From positions 2,144,561 to 2,208,560 of the forward strand of contig NZ_CP036172.1 of assembly GCF_017357525.1 (NCBI RefSeq): DNA of 64,000 nucleotides, in the 5' to 3' direction. Below, piece by piece: positions 35,863 to 44,642 of the stretch; positions within the stretch are counted from its first letter, which is position 1; every line of letters begins with the position of its first letter. Origin of the DNA: Methanofollis aquaemaris (GTDB lineage: Archaea; Halobacteriota; Methanomicrobia; Methanomicrobiales; Methanofollaceae). Position numbers and translations under genes: made by a program. The notes beneath the pieces were generated by a model that was given only the letters and a program-made list of their open reading frames with translations, ran no database searches and had not been told where the DNA came from.

Positions 35863-36501
35863 ATGATTCCTGGGATAGAAAAAATTGTTGAAAATAACTT
35901 CTTAAAAAAAAGATATGTCTTTTTGACAAATAAAGAACATTTTCCCGGACTGCGTGTACCCAAAAAAGATGAAAGTATTGCATGTAAAATCGAAAATACC
36001 GGTGATGAGGAATATATCCCGGGACTTCTGGCCGATATAGTCGATGATAAGGATGTTCTGGGGAGCATTAAGAAAATCTTAACGAATTTTAAGAATAGTG
36101 TTCTCATCTCTGCAAGTTATGATGGTGAAACGGCGGGATGTATTGTCGTTCTTATTCCCTCTGAGCCTATTATATATGATAACTGTAAGTATACCCCCGA
36201 TCAGGTACGTTTTGCTCAGCTCTATGTAAACAGTAAATACCGTAGGAGAGGTATTTCATCACATTTACGATATGCTGCATTTGATTATTGGTATAATCAT
36301 TATCCGGATAGGACTGTTGTGGGTATTATAGAGGGATCGAATGATGCATCACTCCAAGGAGCACAGAAGATGAATTATAATTTCGGGGGGGTCAATTACT
36401 TAATAAAATTTTTTGGAAAAAACCTGATGTCGGTAACAAATTGCACCGGGAAATGGGAGTTTCTTTTGTTATTTAGGGGTACAAAGTTTAAGAGAATCTA
36501 A
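35863..36501 (+). CDS. GNAT family N-acetyltransferase
   Basis: The 212-residue protein has the GNAT acetyl-CoA motif A in QLYVNSKYRRRGISSHLRYA (about 121-140), with the R-x-x-G-x signature, then DYWYNHYPDRTVVGIIEGSN and a C-terminal AQKMNYNFGGVNYLIKF typical of the fold's last strand. Substrate is unknown. Its place between a flippase and ATP-grasp genes suggests modification of a glycan amino sugar or amino-acid substituent. AT-rich. Confidence 0.75.
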   Translation: MIPGIEKIVENNFLKKRYVFLTNKEHFPGLRVPKKDESIACKIENTGDEEYIPGLLADIVDDKDVLGSIKKILTNFKNSVLISASYDGETAGCIVVLIPSEPIIYDNCKYTPDQVRFAQLYVNSKYRRRGISSHLRYAAFDYWYNHYPDRTVVGIIEGSNDASLQGAQKMNYNFGGVNYLIKFFGKNLMSVTNCTGKWEFLLLFRGTKFKRI

Positions 36502-36561
36502 TTTATTTCACTCCCGGATATTTCCTGGGAATCTATTTCTGAAAAAGAATCTCTGATATAT

Positions 36562-37011
36562 ATGAAGAACAAGACCCCTGCTTTCGTTTTCGGATGCCAG
36601 TATAATGATCTGAGTATCATTCAGAAACTGGGCCGCCAGGGTACTCCGGTCTACGCCTGTCACTTGTCGAACCTCTGTGTGGATCATCAGGATCTTGAGA
36701 GTGGTGCATTTATTTTTCCAGAATCCGGGGATGTTTTTCCTTTTCTGAAATTCATTGTCATCGAAAATACCATCCAACAGGAGGACTCAAGGTATTTTTA
36801 TTCGATGATGGAAATGTCCTGTGATGCATCCCCCAGAACAGACAAAAAACCTGGCTTGAGGGTTGCAGGAGAAAATTGCCAGGTTCAATTGTCTGGGAGG
36901 AATAGTCTCTCTATAATCCCTCGCATCGATAAGTGGGAAACCCGCGTTGCCTTTCGGAATGCCGGGAGCAAAAATTTCTCTTTGCCGTTCCAGGAGGTCA
37001 CGGCAAAATGA
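36562..37011 (+). CDS. short protein resembling an ATP-grasp N-terminal domain
   Basis: Residues 1-75 (PAFVFGCQYNDLSIIQKLGR, QGTPVYACHLSNL, SGAFIFPESGDVFPFLKF) match the N-terminal Rossmann-like preATP-grasp domain of carboxylate-amine ligases. Residues 76-149 do not continue the ATP-grasp fold. It may be a truncated gene. However, its stop overlaps the next ATG (AAAATGA) and GGAGG sits within its end, so it may be translated together with the ATP-grasp gene and even act as its missing partner domain. Confidence 0.5.
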   Translation: MKNKTPAFVFGCQYNDLSIIQKLGRQGTPVYACHLSNLCVDHQDLESGAFIFPESGDVFPFLKFIVIENTIQQEDSRYFYSMMEMSCDASPRTDKKPGLRVAGENCQVQLSGRNSLSIIPRIDKWETRVAFRNAGSKNFSLPFQEVTAK

Positions 37012-38024
37012 AAAAAATCCTTATTCTACAGCCTGATTTAGACCAGTCGGTCTCGATTGCAAAATATATCAAAAAACATTCGGATAGGTATTATGTAGTC
37101 GGTGGATATGAGGAGGGCGTTCCAATTCCAGGAAGATTTTCTTATTTTGATGAAATGATTGTGGTGCCCTCAGATAGCGACTTGATCCCGGAGAACTATG
37201 ATCTGATAATCCCTACCGGTGCGAAAAGCACCTTTCAAGAGATCACTCAAAAAGGGACGATAAATATTGGTAATATCAAGTATGATAAAGCAAATCTCAT
37301 AGTCTTCGATAAAGTAAAAACGCTCGAAATTGTACGTGAAATCGGCATTCCAATCCCGGATATGTATTCAGATCTTGATGAAGTCCTTGAATATCCGGTA
37401 TTTTACAAACAGGACTTTGAGAGGGGTGGAGGGGCCAGGGGAATTTTGAAAGATAAAAGTGAGTTAAGGGGAGTTTTCAACGAAAAAGGACAGATCTATC
37501 AGGAGTATATTAATTCTCCCTCTACGTATGGTGTTGCTTTTCTTGCGCATGAGGGACATATGATTACCTCCTTTATTCAAAAGGAGTTGCTGAGTTACCC
37601 TCGTGCCGGTGGCTCTGGCGTGGTATTGACAATTTTTGATGATCCAGGATTAATTGAGTATACGAAGCGGATAATCCAGAGATTGAATCTCAGTGGATGG
37701 GGTCTGGTTGAATTTAAATATTGCCCAAAAAGGGATGATTATGTATTCATGGAAGTAAATGCAAAGTTCTGGGCTTCAATAGAATTAGCATTTATGAATA
37801 ATTCAGTATTCCTCAAGGAATTATTTGACATCGATTACACTGAACCGAAAACATCGAATATAATTTTCATGAATCGATTGGTAGAGTATGGCATTCTAGA
37901 ATATATTCAAACATGTGTTGAGTATAAGGATTTCTACAAACTCAATTCGCTGAAATCCGTAACCGAACTGACTCTGGGATGTCTGCGTGGAGTCAGAAGA
38001 AATATTATGGGAGACCTCGATTAA
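37008..38024 (+). CDS. ATP-grasp ligase (carbamoyl-phosphate-synthase-like)
   Basis: The 338-residue protein starts MKKILILQPDLDQSVSIAKY with a preATP-grasp fold. It then has the ATP-binding region FDKVKTLEIVREIGIPIPDM (about 96-115), PVFYKQDFERGGGARGI (about 128-144), YQEYINSPSTYGVAF, and the metal-binding FMEVNAKFWASIELA (about 247-261) with its Glu/Asn pair. Such enzymes join a carboxylate to an amine through an acyl-phosphate. In a glycan cluster this could amidate a uronic acid or attach an amino acid, but that is inference. A GGAGGT ribosome-binding site lies 10 nt upstream of the ATG. Confidence 0.8.
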   Translation: MKKILILQPDLDQSVSIAKYIKKHSDRYYVVGGYEEGVPIPGRFSYFDEMIVVPSDSDLIPENYDLIIPTGAKSTFQEITQKGTINIGNIKYDKANLIVFDKVKTLEIVREIGIPIPDMYSDLDEVLEYPVFYKQDFERGGGARGILKDKSELRGVFNEKGQIYQEYINSPSTYGVAFLAHEGHMITSFIQKELLSYPRAGGSGVVLTIFDDPGLIEYTKRIIQRLNLSGWGLVEFKYCPKRDDYVFMEVNAKFWASIELAFMNNSVFLKELFDIDYTEPKTSNIIFMNRLVEYGILEYIQTCVEYKDFYKLNSLKSVTELTLGCLRGVRRNIMGDLD

Positions 38025-38302
38025 CCCGGGGCCTGGGGGGCATCAGTTATAAAATATCTGTCCCGGTTAAGTGAAAGGTTTCTGAAAATCCTCCTGGAAT
38101 TTTCATCAGGTACCGTCAAAAGCATTTCGAGAGTTTCGACCCGCCACGCTCCCTCCTCTCTACAATGCCGCAGCATCTTCTCGTAGAACATCATCCCCTC
38201 CCTGTTCAGGCAGTGTGCCAGAGGAGGAAGACGTCGATGCAGCGCTCGGCCGTATCGATGGTGCCTGACGAGATCCCGGCACCGCTTGAAATCGATTCGC
38301 AT
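38021..38302 (-). pseudogene. polysaccharide deacetylase C-terminal fragment
   Basis: Minus-strand pieces in two frames, IDTAERCIDVFLLWHT and then CLNREGMMFYEKMLRHCREE followed by GAWRVETLEML, parallel the end of the intact deacetylase at 52.5 kb (VIDTVEQCHGVMTILWHN, LRMYHKILDYC, GKDAWLTNG). The catalytic N-terminal domain is absent. It is converging with the ATP-grasp gene, overlapping its end by 4 bp. Confidence 0.65.
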
Positions 38303-38757
38303 GTAGTCGTCAGACTGGAAGGAAACTCCTTAAGGGAGTTCTGTACGGCCAGCAGTCAGGTTCGGCGATAGCGGTGTCGCCGAAGGCCGCTTCGAGTTCG
38401 GTGTTCGCGAGAAGAGTTTGGTCTTTGCGGCGTTGAAGCCGGTCAGGGTGGAGGTGCAGCCTCAGGGGTTGTCGACAGGGATGCTCTCGATGGTGCCGCT
38501 GGAGGCGGCGGCATCAGCGATCAGTGTGTCACGTTTCCGCACCGCCGTCTTGTTGACGGAAGACAGGACAAATGCAGCCACTGGTGTTTCTCTCCTGCAT
38601 GGACGGCCCTTGGCCCGCCGAAGCGGAGGTCGGTGCTCGGCATCGCACTCGGGATGAATTCGATCGATACGATGTCGCGCCTGTATCGATTCATCACCTG
38701 TCATGGTGACGGCGCCGCCGATCAGGGAGAACTCCGGGATAGCAATAGAAGAATTTC
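38303..38757. other. unexplained decayed coding-like sequence
   Basis: The GC-rich stretch holds broken frames on the minus strand (for example DTLIADAAASSGTIESIPVD and NTELEAAFGDTAIAEPDCW) that look like former protein-coding DNA. One segment (GCGATGCCGAGCACCGACCT) closely matches the tail of the tnpB remnant near 33.34 kb. I cannot assign a family. Confidence 0.35.
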
Positions 38758-39530
38758 GGCTCTGTTGAATTCCTCTTCTGGCGTGACCATGAGGGGCTGC
38801 TCACACCCTTGCTCCTCCGTGATGGATCGGCAGAGGACGGGAACCCCCTCTGAACGATTCCCCGTCCGCCTTCCCACTCTATCGCAATCCCGGGGGTTTC
38901 GGGGGCAGAGCCCCCGGCGAGAACATAAGGGGAAGGGACGTCGATCAGAAGGGTCGCCCCACCAGAAGAACAAGAAACGTTGCCCTGCTCTCTCTCGCTG
39001 GGGGAACCCCCCGAACCCCCCCACGGCGAAGATGGCCGAGGGGCGGCGAGGTGCTCGGTTCCCGCCACCCTCAAGGCCAGGAGAAGAGGAATTGAGGGTT
39101 TACCATGAAAATGATCCAGACGTTCAATTCTGGAGTTATGGATGAGAATTTGAACACACAGATTTCTCTCATACCTGATATACGGAGAAAAAAAACCGCC
39201 CTCAGAATGTTCGGGCTCTCTGCCTTCCCGCCCCCATCTTCGTCCCGGGGGTTCGGGGGCTCTGCCCCCGGCGTGAAAATGTGGGAAGGGGTGATGATCA
39301 TGCGTGCCGCCCCGACCGCAGAATCTTCACCGTCGTCTCATACCGGGGGGCGAGTGCCCCCCGGACCCCCCACGGCGAAGATAGCCGAGGGGCGGCAATT
39401 GAACAGTACCCTTCAGGTGCCCTGTTGCGAGGAGAGGAATCAAGTATCCCTCCGCACTCAGGAGAACTGCAACGAGAAATTTTCATCCCGTATGCTTGAG
39501 CCAGGGGTTCATGCCTGATTCAACAGAACC
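38758..39530. mobile_element. 773-bp GGCTCTG-type element, perfect 8-bp target duplication
   Basis: The left end is GGCTCTGTTGAATTCCTC and the right end GATTCAACAGAACC. AGAATTTC flanks it on both sides (38750-38757 and 39531-39538). It contains several GC hairpins (for example CCGGGGGCAGAGCCCCCGG) and, from about 39100 to its end, a block nearly identical to 46195-46620. It is long for the family and may be a composite. No gene inside. Confidence 0.85.
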
Positions 39531-39596
39531 AGAATTTCAGGATGAAATCGCCGCCAGGGGGTCATATCGTCAGATCTATTCCAGAAATATTCAAAT

Positions 39597-39612
39597 CAGA
39601 ATATTTATCACG
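39597..39612 (+). promoter_or_regulatory. TATA-box promoter of the beta-propeller gene
   Basis: AGAATATTTATCAC lies about 28-35 bp before the ATG at 39636, so transcription would start only a few bases upstream of the coding sequence. No ribosome-binding site is visible, fitting a nearly leaderless mRNA. Confidence 0.45.
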
Positions 39613-39635
39613 CCTCTCGGTAATACTTCGGAGAC

Positions 39636-41279
39636 ATGGTATCTGCGACGGCAACGGCCAGAGGCATGGCCCCCCTCTGGATCTGTCTCCTTCTTGCCTG
39701 CCTGCCTGCCGGCGTCCTCGCAGAGGAACCCCTCTGGAACCTTTCTGTGCCGTCCGCGATCGGTGAGCTCACCATGACCCCGGACGGGTCGTATGTTCTG
39801 ACAAACGGGGAACGCCTCTGTTTTCTCACCGGCAACGGCACCGTCCTCTGGACAGAGTGCTCGGCTGAGATGACTGACTGCTCTGCAGACGGCCGTTCGA
39901 TCGCCGCTGCACGAGGCCAGCAACTCACTCTCTTCGCCAGGAACGCCACGGTGCTCTGGAGAGACGACCTTGATTCCGATACTGTGGACCTAGCCCTCTC
40001 CTCAGATGGCACGCGGCTTGTGGTCGCAGACCTCCCTGGAAGGGTGCATTTCTTCAATGCTGACGGCACCCTCCGTGCCACCGTCGATACCCGGGGCGAT
40101 CCTGATGACGATGAGAAGAACGATCACCGCTCCTGGATCAGCGACATCGCCCTCTCAGAGAAGGGGACGTACGCCGCGGTCATCTCCAGCCGCGGCCTTT
40201 TCTATTATACCGGCAACGGAAGAAAACTCTGGGCGCACGAGGACGAACTGGAGGGCGGCACCGCCGTCGCCGTCTCCGGGACAGGAGACGAGATCGCCGC
40301 CGCCTCGGATGCCGGCGTCCGCCTTCTGAACCGCACCGGTGCACTCCTCTGGGAATATAAGTCCCACCGTCCGGTCACAGCGCTGGCGCTCTCCTCGAAC
40401 GGCTCCCGCGTCCTTGCCGGCTCGCAGGACAACACTCTCATATGCTTTGATAGAGGCGGAGAGCAACTCTGGACGTTCACCGCCGGTGGCTGGATCCGGG
40501 ATGTCGCCGTCTCTGAGAATGGCTCTCATGTCCTTGCCGGATCCATGGATGGGCAGGCCTACCTCTTCGACGGCGAAGGCCAGGTGCTCAAGACGTACCC
40601 CCTCGACGGCTGGGTTGACCATGTCGCCCTCACCGCCGACGGCACCGCCGGCGTCGCTGCCTCTTCTCATGAGATCATCGGTTTTTCTACGACTGTTCCT
40701 GTATCCCTCCCAGCGCCTGCGGCTGAGGTGCAGACGACCACGGTCATAACGACCGCGAGTCCGACGACTCCGACTGCCGTGGCTACGACGACCGCCGTCC
40801 CGACGGCCGTCCCCGCTCCTGATCCGAAGGAAGGCGTCGGCCTTCCTCTCCTGCTGGTCGGGCTGCTCATCGGTGGCGTGGTCCTCGGGGCAGGTTATCT
40901 TCATCGCCGGCGTTCTTCTCTCCCCGAGGTGCGGGTGGTAGAAGAGGGGAGCGAACGATCTGCATCATCCACGGAGATACCCCTTGTTCTGGAGGAGGAA
41001 GAACCCGTCGCATCCTGGGAGGCCTTTATGGAGCAGGGAAAAACCCGGGAAGCGGCCCAGATCATCTCGCAGCAGATGCTTGTCCTGGTCGGAGTGCGGA
41101 CCGGTGCCCACATCTTTACCACCGCCGATGCCCTCGATGCCTGCCCGGGACAGCGGCACGATCTCGCCGCCTTCTTTGCGGCCGCGGACCGCCTCGGCTA
41201 CGCCCTCGAGCCGCCGGATGTGCGTGAAGTGGAGGCGCTCGCGGCTGCATATCTGCACATTGCAGAACGGATGGGATAG
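39636..41279 (+). CDS. secreted, membrane-anchored PQQ/WD-type beta-propeller protein
   Basis: The 547-residue protein has a signal peptide (about 1-30, hydrophobic core LWICLLLACLPAGVLA). About seven propeller blades follow (about 35-350), with recurring units such as ALSSDGTRLVVAD, ALSSNGSRVLAGSQDN and AVSENGSHVLAGSMDG, each ending near LW or an aromatic. Next come a Thr/Pro/Ala-rich linker (about 355-400), a transmembrane helix (about 408-428) and a cytoplasmic tail of about 120 residues containing WEAFMEQGKTREAAQIISQQ. Many N-x-S/T sequons suggest it may itself be glycosylated. It is probably a surface sensor or scaffold; ligand unknown. The gene is GC-rich and flanked by mobile elements on both sides. 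Confidence 0.8.
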   Translation: MVSATATARGMAPLWICLLLACLPAGVLAEEPLWNLSVPSAIGELTMTPDGSYVLTNGERLCFLTGNGTVLWTECSAEMTDCSADGRSIAAARGQQLTLFARNATVLWRDDLDSDTVDLALSSDGTRLVVADLPGRVHFFNADGTLRATVDTRGDPDDDEKNDHRSWISDIALSEKGTYAAVISSRGLFYYTGNGRKLWAHEDELEGGTAVAVSGTGDEIAAASDAGVRLLNRTGALLWEYKSHRPVTALALSSNGSRVLAGSQDNTLICFDRGGEQLWTFTAGGWIRDVAVSENGSHVLAGSMDGQAYLFDGEGQVLKTYPLDGWVDHVALTADGTAGVAASSHEIIGFSTTVPVSLPAPAAEVQTTTVITTASPTTPTAVATTTAVPTAVPAPDPKEGVGLPLLLVGLLIGGVVLGAGYLHRRRSSLPEVRVVEEGSERSASSTEIPLVLEEEEPVASWEAFMEQGKTREAAQIISQQMLVLVGVRTGAHIFTTADALDACPGQRHDLAAFFAAADRLGYALEPPDVREVEALAAAYLHIAERMG

Positions 41280-41299
41280 AGGGTCAGGACTATTTCTGG

Positions 41300-41746
41300 T
41301 TGAGCATATCCCCAAACTCTCAGAGGGTTGAAGACTCACTTGAACCGAAGCGCTTTCTTCCGGAAATTATGGACAGATATCTTCCACCGGGGGACTTTGC
41401 CCCCTGGACTTCCCATGGATGAAGATTGGTGGGGGACCGCATCCCCTCTTCGTGTTCTTCTCTCCGCCTTCCCGCCCCTATCGCAATCCCGGGGGTCCGG
41501 GGGCAGCGCCCCCGGCGAGAGCATGGAGGATGGCGGGCGATCAGACAGGCCGCCCCACCAGAAGGACGAGAAATTCTCATCTGCTCTCGCACGCCGGGGG
41601 GAGACCCACCGGACCCCCCACGGCGAAGATAGTCAGGGGGCGGCGAAGTACCCGGTTCCCGTCACCCTCCTGGTCATCTACCATAAATCTTTTTCATGCG
41701 GTATGCCTGAGGCGTGTTCTCGGCTTATGCCTAATTTTACAGAGCC
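41300..41746. repeat. long dispersed repeat copy
   Basis: It starts ATATCCCCAAACTCTCAGAG and ends ATTTTACAGAGCC. It shares ordered blocks with 31.03, 45.94, 46.3 and 53.94 kb: CCGAAGCGCTTTCTTCCGGA, GATGAAGATTGGTGGGGG, CCCTATCGCAATCCCGGG, then CCGGGGGCAGCGCCCCCGG, GGCCGCCCC and GAAGATAG. The left terminal repeat is missing and no target duplication was found, so it may be truncated. Confidence 0.7.
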
Positions 41747-41989
41747 GAAAAATGAGAGAAATACTGATCCCCGGCACTCTTATCATGCAGGGGTTTGGGG
41801 GGCGGTCAATCCCCCGCACAAAGACCAGTACAGACGATTTCTTCACGGCTAAAAATGTCTGTCGTTCACTGCATTCCATTCGCGACCTTTTGTTCTTGAC
41901 TCGCCACTGCCATGTTGTGGTGATGGCCGGAATTTTATAAATTTTAATATATATCTATTGTGCTACAGACACCGAAGAATTATGGGGGG

Positions 41990-42320
41990 ACGGGACCGGT
42001 TGTCATGGTCTGTTCAGCGTCCTGGGATGATACGTCCTCGAGTTCGTACCGGTGGAACATGCCCGGCGAGGAGCATCTCCAGCGTCCTGAATGAACCTGT
42101 CCGGATAGAGGCTAACCTGAAGGTCAAAGAAGTCTTTTTTGAGGACGAGGCCTTCACCACAAGCAGAGAACGGGTTCTACAGTCTTGTGGAAGTTGCCAG
42201 GAACAGACTCTTTCGATTGTTTGGTCCTGCAACACCCTTGATCTTGAGATGATGCAGGCGATGAAGAAGGCGAACTTTCATCTGCTCATTGTTGGTTCTG
42301 AGTCGGGGGAGCAGAGGTGA
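41990..42320 (+). pseudogene. B12-radical SAM protein fragment
   Basis: LKVKEVFFEDEAFTTSRERV, VWSCNTLDLEMMQAMKKANF and HLLIVGSESG align with AVREVFFEDDTFTIHSQRV, NTLDLRTMQEMKRAHC and RLLITGYESG in the intact radical SAM gene at 56.6 kb. Upstream, ARSISSVLNE parallels VRSISGVLDE. The cluster cysteines and both termini are gone. It lies directly before a GT4 gene. Confidence 0.8.
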
Positions 42321-42325
42321 GATGA

Positions 42326-43459
42326 ATGAGAACATCCACCATCTGTATGGTGCATGGCTCGGACGTGAGCATCCCGAATGGTGCTACCGATCGAGTCATT
42401 GCATTTGTCAACGGCTTAAAAAATGCAGATTATGATGTTCATCTGGTGGTTCCGGAGCCGATGGGTACACTTCCGAAAGATGTGGAAGGGATAAATATCC
42501 ATTCGATAAACACCACGGAAAAAGGGATAACGAATCAAGTTTCGAGGGCCGTCGCATTATCTCTAAAAGCAAAAAGGATTGCCCGGAATACCGGTGCGTT
42601 ATTGCAGATCGAACATAGTACCCTCGCAGGATTTGCATCTCTCATGGGGTGTTCTGATTTTATACTGGACATGCATGATCTTTGTTTTACCGATCCGCTG
42701 TATTTGAATCTCCCATTTTCAAAATTCATACAACGCGGCATCTATAAAGTCGAAGAACGTGCTGTGAAAAATGCGTCTAAAATTCTTGTGGTCTCAGAAC
42801 CCATGAAAAACTTTGTTATTGACGAATGGAATATTCCGGGAGATAGAATTGAAGTTATACCGAGTGGATACTTTGCATCTAAAATTGGCAATGGCATTTC
42901 GCAAGTCCCGGTAAGTCCGGATGTGATCTCAAGAGTCGGTTCTCTTTTCGTTCATCTTGATATAGATGCGATCGTGGCACTGGCAAAGTCTCTTCAAGAA
43001 ACAGAGGTGAAAATTCATCTTATCGGCGGGGGTGTCGCAGAACATGAATTACACCTGAACATTCAAAAATACCATCTTAACAATATTGTGGTGCGTGGAT
43101 GGGTATCATATCAAGAGGCAGTTCGCATAATGCGTGGTTCTCTTGTGACATTTGAGTCGATAAAAGATACGATGACCACAAGGCTGGCATCGCCGATAAA
43201 AATCCTGAATTATGCGGCAATCGGCAGACCAATTGTCTTATCGGATGTAAGTGAACTCAGTGGCATCTTTCAGTCAAAAAATGCCGCCCTCGTATCTGAT
43301 CCCTCGGATATTGATCAATTTGTTGAAAATACTCATTTGCTTCTCGATAATGCAGGTTTACGGGATCAGATTGGGAATAATGCATTCAATCTGACACGTG
43401 CCTATAGTTGGGAGAAACAGGGAGAAAAACTAGCAAATATCCTGGATGATATGGACTGA
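42326..43459 (+). CDS. GT4 family glycosyltransferase
   Basis: A GT-B fold retaining glycosyltransferase of 377 residues. The N-terminal acceptor domain starts ICMVHGSDVSIPNGATDRVI, with the glycine-containing loop. The linker has NASKILVVSEPMKNFVIDEW and IEVIPSGYFASKI. The C-terminal domain has VKIHLIGGGVAEHEL, VVRGWVSYQEAV and SPIKILNYAAIGRPIVLSD, where the family's EX7E region carries a less usual first residue. GAGGTG lies 8 nt before the ATG. It follows a radical SAM fragment and precedes wecB by about 60 bp, on the same strand. Confidence 0.88.
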   Translation: MRTSTICMVHGSDVSIPNGATDRVIAFVNGLKNADYDVHLVVPEPMGTLPKDVEGINIHSINTTEKGITNQVSRAVALSLKAKRIARNTGALLQIEHSTLAGFASLMGCSDFILDMHDLCFTDPLYLNLPFSKFIQRGIYKVEERAVKNASKILVVSEPMKNFVIDEWNIPGDRIEVIPSGYFASKIGNGISQVPVSPDVISRVGSLFVHLDIDAIVALAKSLQETEVKIHLIGGGVAEHELHLNIQKYHLNNIVVRGWVSYQEAVRIMRGSLVTFESIKDTMTTRLASPIKILNYAAIGRPIVLSDVSELSGIFQSKNAALVSDPSDIDQFVENTHLLLDNAGLRDQIGNNAFNLTRAYSWEKQGEKLANILDDMD

Positions 43460-43517
43460 ACAATCTGTGGGGTACAGATGGTAATGTTTCATCGAATCTT
43501 GAGAGAGGAGACAATCT

Positions 43518-44642
43518 ATGATTGCAATTGTCCTCGGCACTCGCCCTGAGATCATCAAGATGTCCCCGATTATTCGGGCCTGTGAGACCCATGGGCTTGA
43601 CTGCTTCATCCTTCATACCGGGCAGCATTACTCCTACGATATGGACAGGGCCTTCTTCGTGGACCTCGACCTCCCTGAACCGGAGTATAGCCTCGACGTC
43701 GGTTCGTGGACCCATGCCGAACAGACCGGTCGGATCATGGCCGGTATCGAGAAGGTCTTGATGAAGGAGAAGCCTGAGATCGTCCTTGTCCAGGGTGACA
43801 CCAATACGGTCCTCGCCGGGACTCTCGCCGCCGCGAAACTTTCTCTTCAAGTCGGCCATGTCGAGGCCGGTCTCCGAAGTTTTGACCGGAGGATGCCTGA
43901 GGAGATCAACCGGGTCGTCGCCGATCACATCTCCGACCATCTTTTCGCCCCCACCGAAACATCCAGACAGAATCTTCTTCGAGAAGGGATTGACGACGCG
44001 AAGATTCTGGTCACCGGGAACACCGTGGTCGACGCCGTCTCTCAGAACCTCGAGATCTCAAAGACGCGGTTCGATGTTCTCGATGAAATGACGTTGAAGC
44101 CAGGGGAATATTTCCTTGTCACCGCCCATAGAGCAGAAAATGTCGACATACGGATGCGTCTGGGAGGGATTCTCGATAGCCTTGCTGCAATCGGGGATGC
44201 CTACTCGAACCCTGTGATCTTCCCGATGCACCCGAGAACCGCGAAGATGGTCAGGGAATTTGGCCTCTCCCTGGAGGGGATCACGGTTACCGGACCTCTG
44301 GGATACCTTGAGTTCCTCCAGTTGGAATCGAACGCCCGCCTCATCCTCACGGATTCCGGGGGCCTGCAAGAGGAAGCCTGCATCCTTGGAGTGCCCTGTG
44401 TCACCCTGCGGGACAACACCGAACGTCCCGAGACGGTTGAAGTGGGGGCGAATGTGCTCGCAGGCGTGCACTCTGAAAAAATTATTTCGAGTGTATCGAG
44501 GATGCTGGGTGCAGCCTCGACATGGAAAAACCCGTATGGAGAAGGAAATGCAGGTGAAAAAATTGTTGCCCGGGTGGCCCACCAACGAAGATCTGAATTA
44601 CATCTGCCACTCTCATCCAGTGGATGTATAGAAAAGAAGTAA
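43518..44642 (+). CDS. wecB: UDP-N-acetylglucosamine 2-epimerase, non-hydrolysing
   Basis: It interconverts UDP-GlcNAc and UDP-ManNAc. The intact 374-residue protein shows VLGTRPEIIKMSPIIRACE (4-22), HTGQHYSYDM, VLVQGDTNTVLAGTLAAAKL (about 92-111), VEAGLRSFDRRMPEEINRVV, TAHRAENVDIRMRL and LTDSGGLQEEACILGVPCVT followed by LRDNTERPET. These include the catalytic Asp/Glu/His set of the WecB family. An AGAGGAG ribosome-binding site precedes the ATG. It overlaps the next GT4 gene by 19 bp. It is the functional counterpart of the frameshifted copy at 25.7 kb and can supply UDP-ManNAc to both subclusters. Confidence 0.93.
   Translation: MIAIVLGTRPEIIKMSPIIRACETHGLDCFILHTGQHYSYDMDRAFFVDLDLPEPEYSLDVGSWTHAEQTGRIMAGIEKVLMKEKPEIVLVQGDTNTVLAGTLAAAKLSLQVGHVEAGLRSFDRRMPEEINRVVADHISDHLFAPTETSRQNLLREGIDDAKILVTGNTVVDAVSQNLEISKTRFDVLDEMTLKPGEYFLVTAHRAENVDIRMRLGGILDSLAAIGDAYSNPVIFPMHPRTAKMVREFGLSLEGITVTGPLGYLEFLQLESNARLILTDSGGLQEEACILGVPCVTLRDNTERPETVEVGANVLAGVHSEKIISSVSRMLGAASTWKNPYGEGNAGEKIVARVAHQRRSELHLPLSSSGCIEKK

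Noticed and set aside
38462-38704. Possible C-terminal half of TnpB on the minus strand.
   Set aside because: Only a short nucleotide match to the 33.3-kb region was seen. No RuvC II/III motif or zinc ribbon is readable, so it is left as unexplained sequence.
41328-41940. Open frames of 170-175 residues inside the repeat at 41.3-41.9 kb.
   Set aside because: They arise from GC-rich hairpin sequence of the dispersed element, differ in frame between copies, and show no conserved protein.
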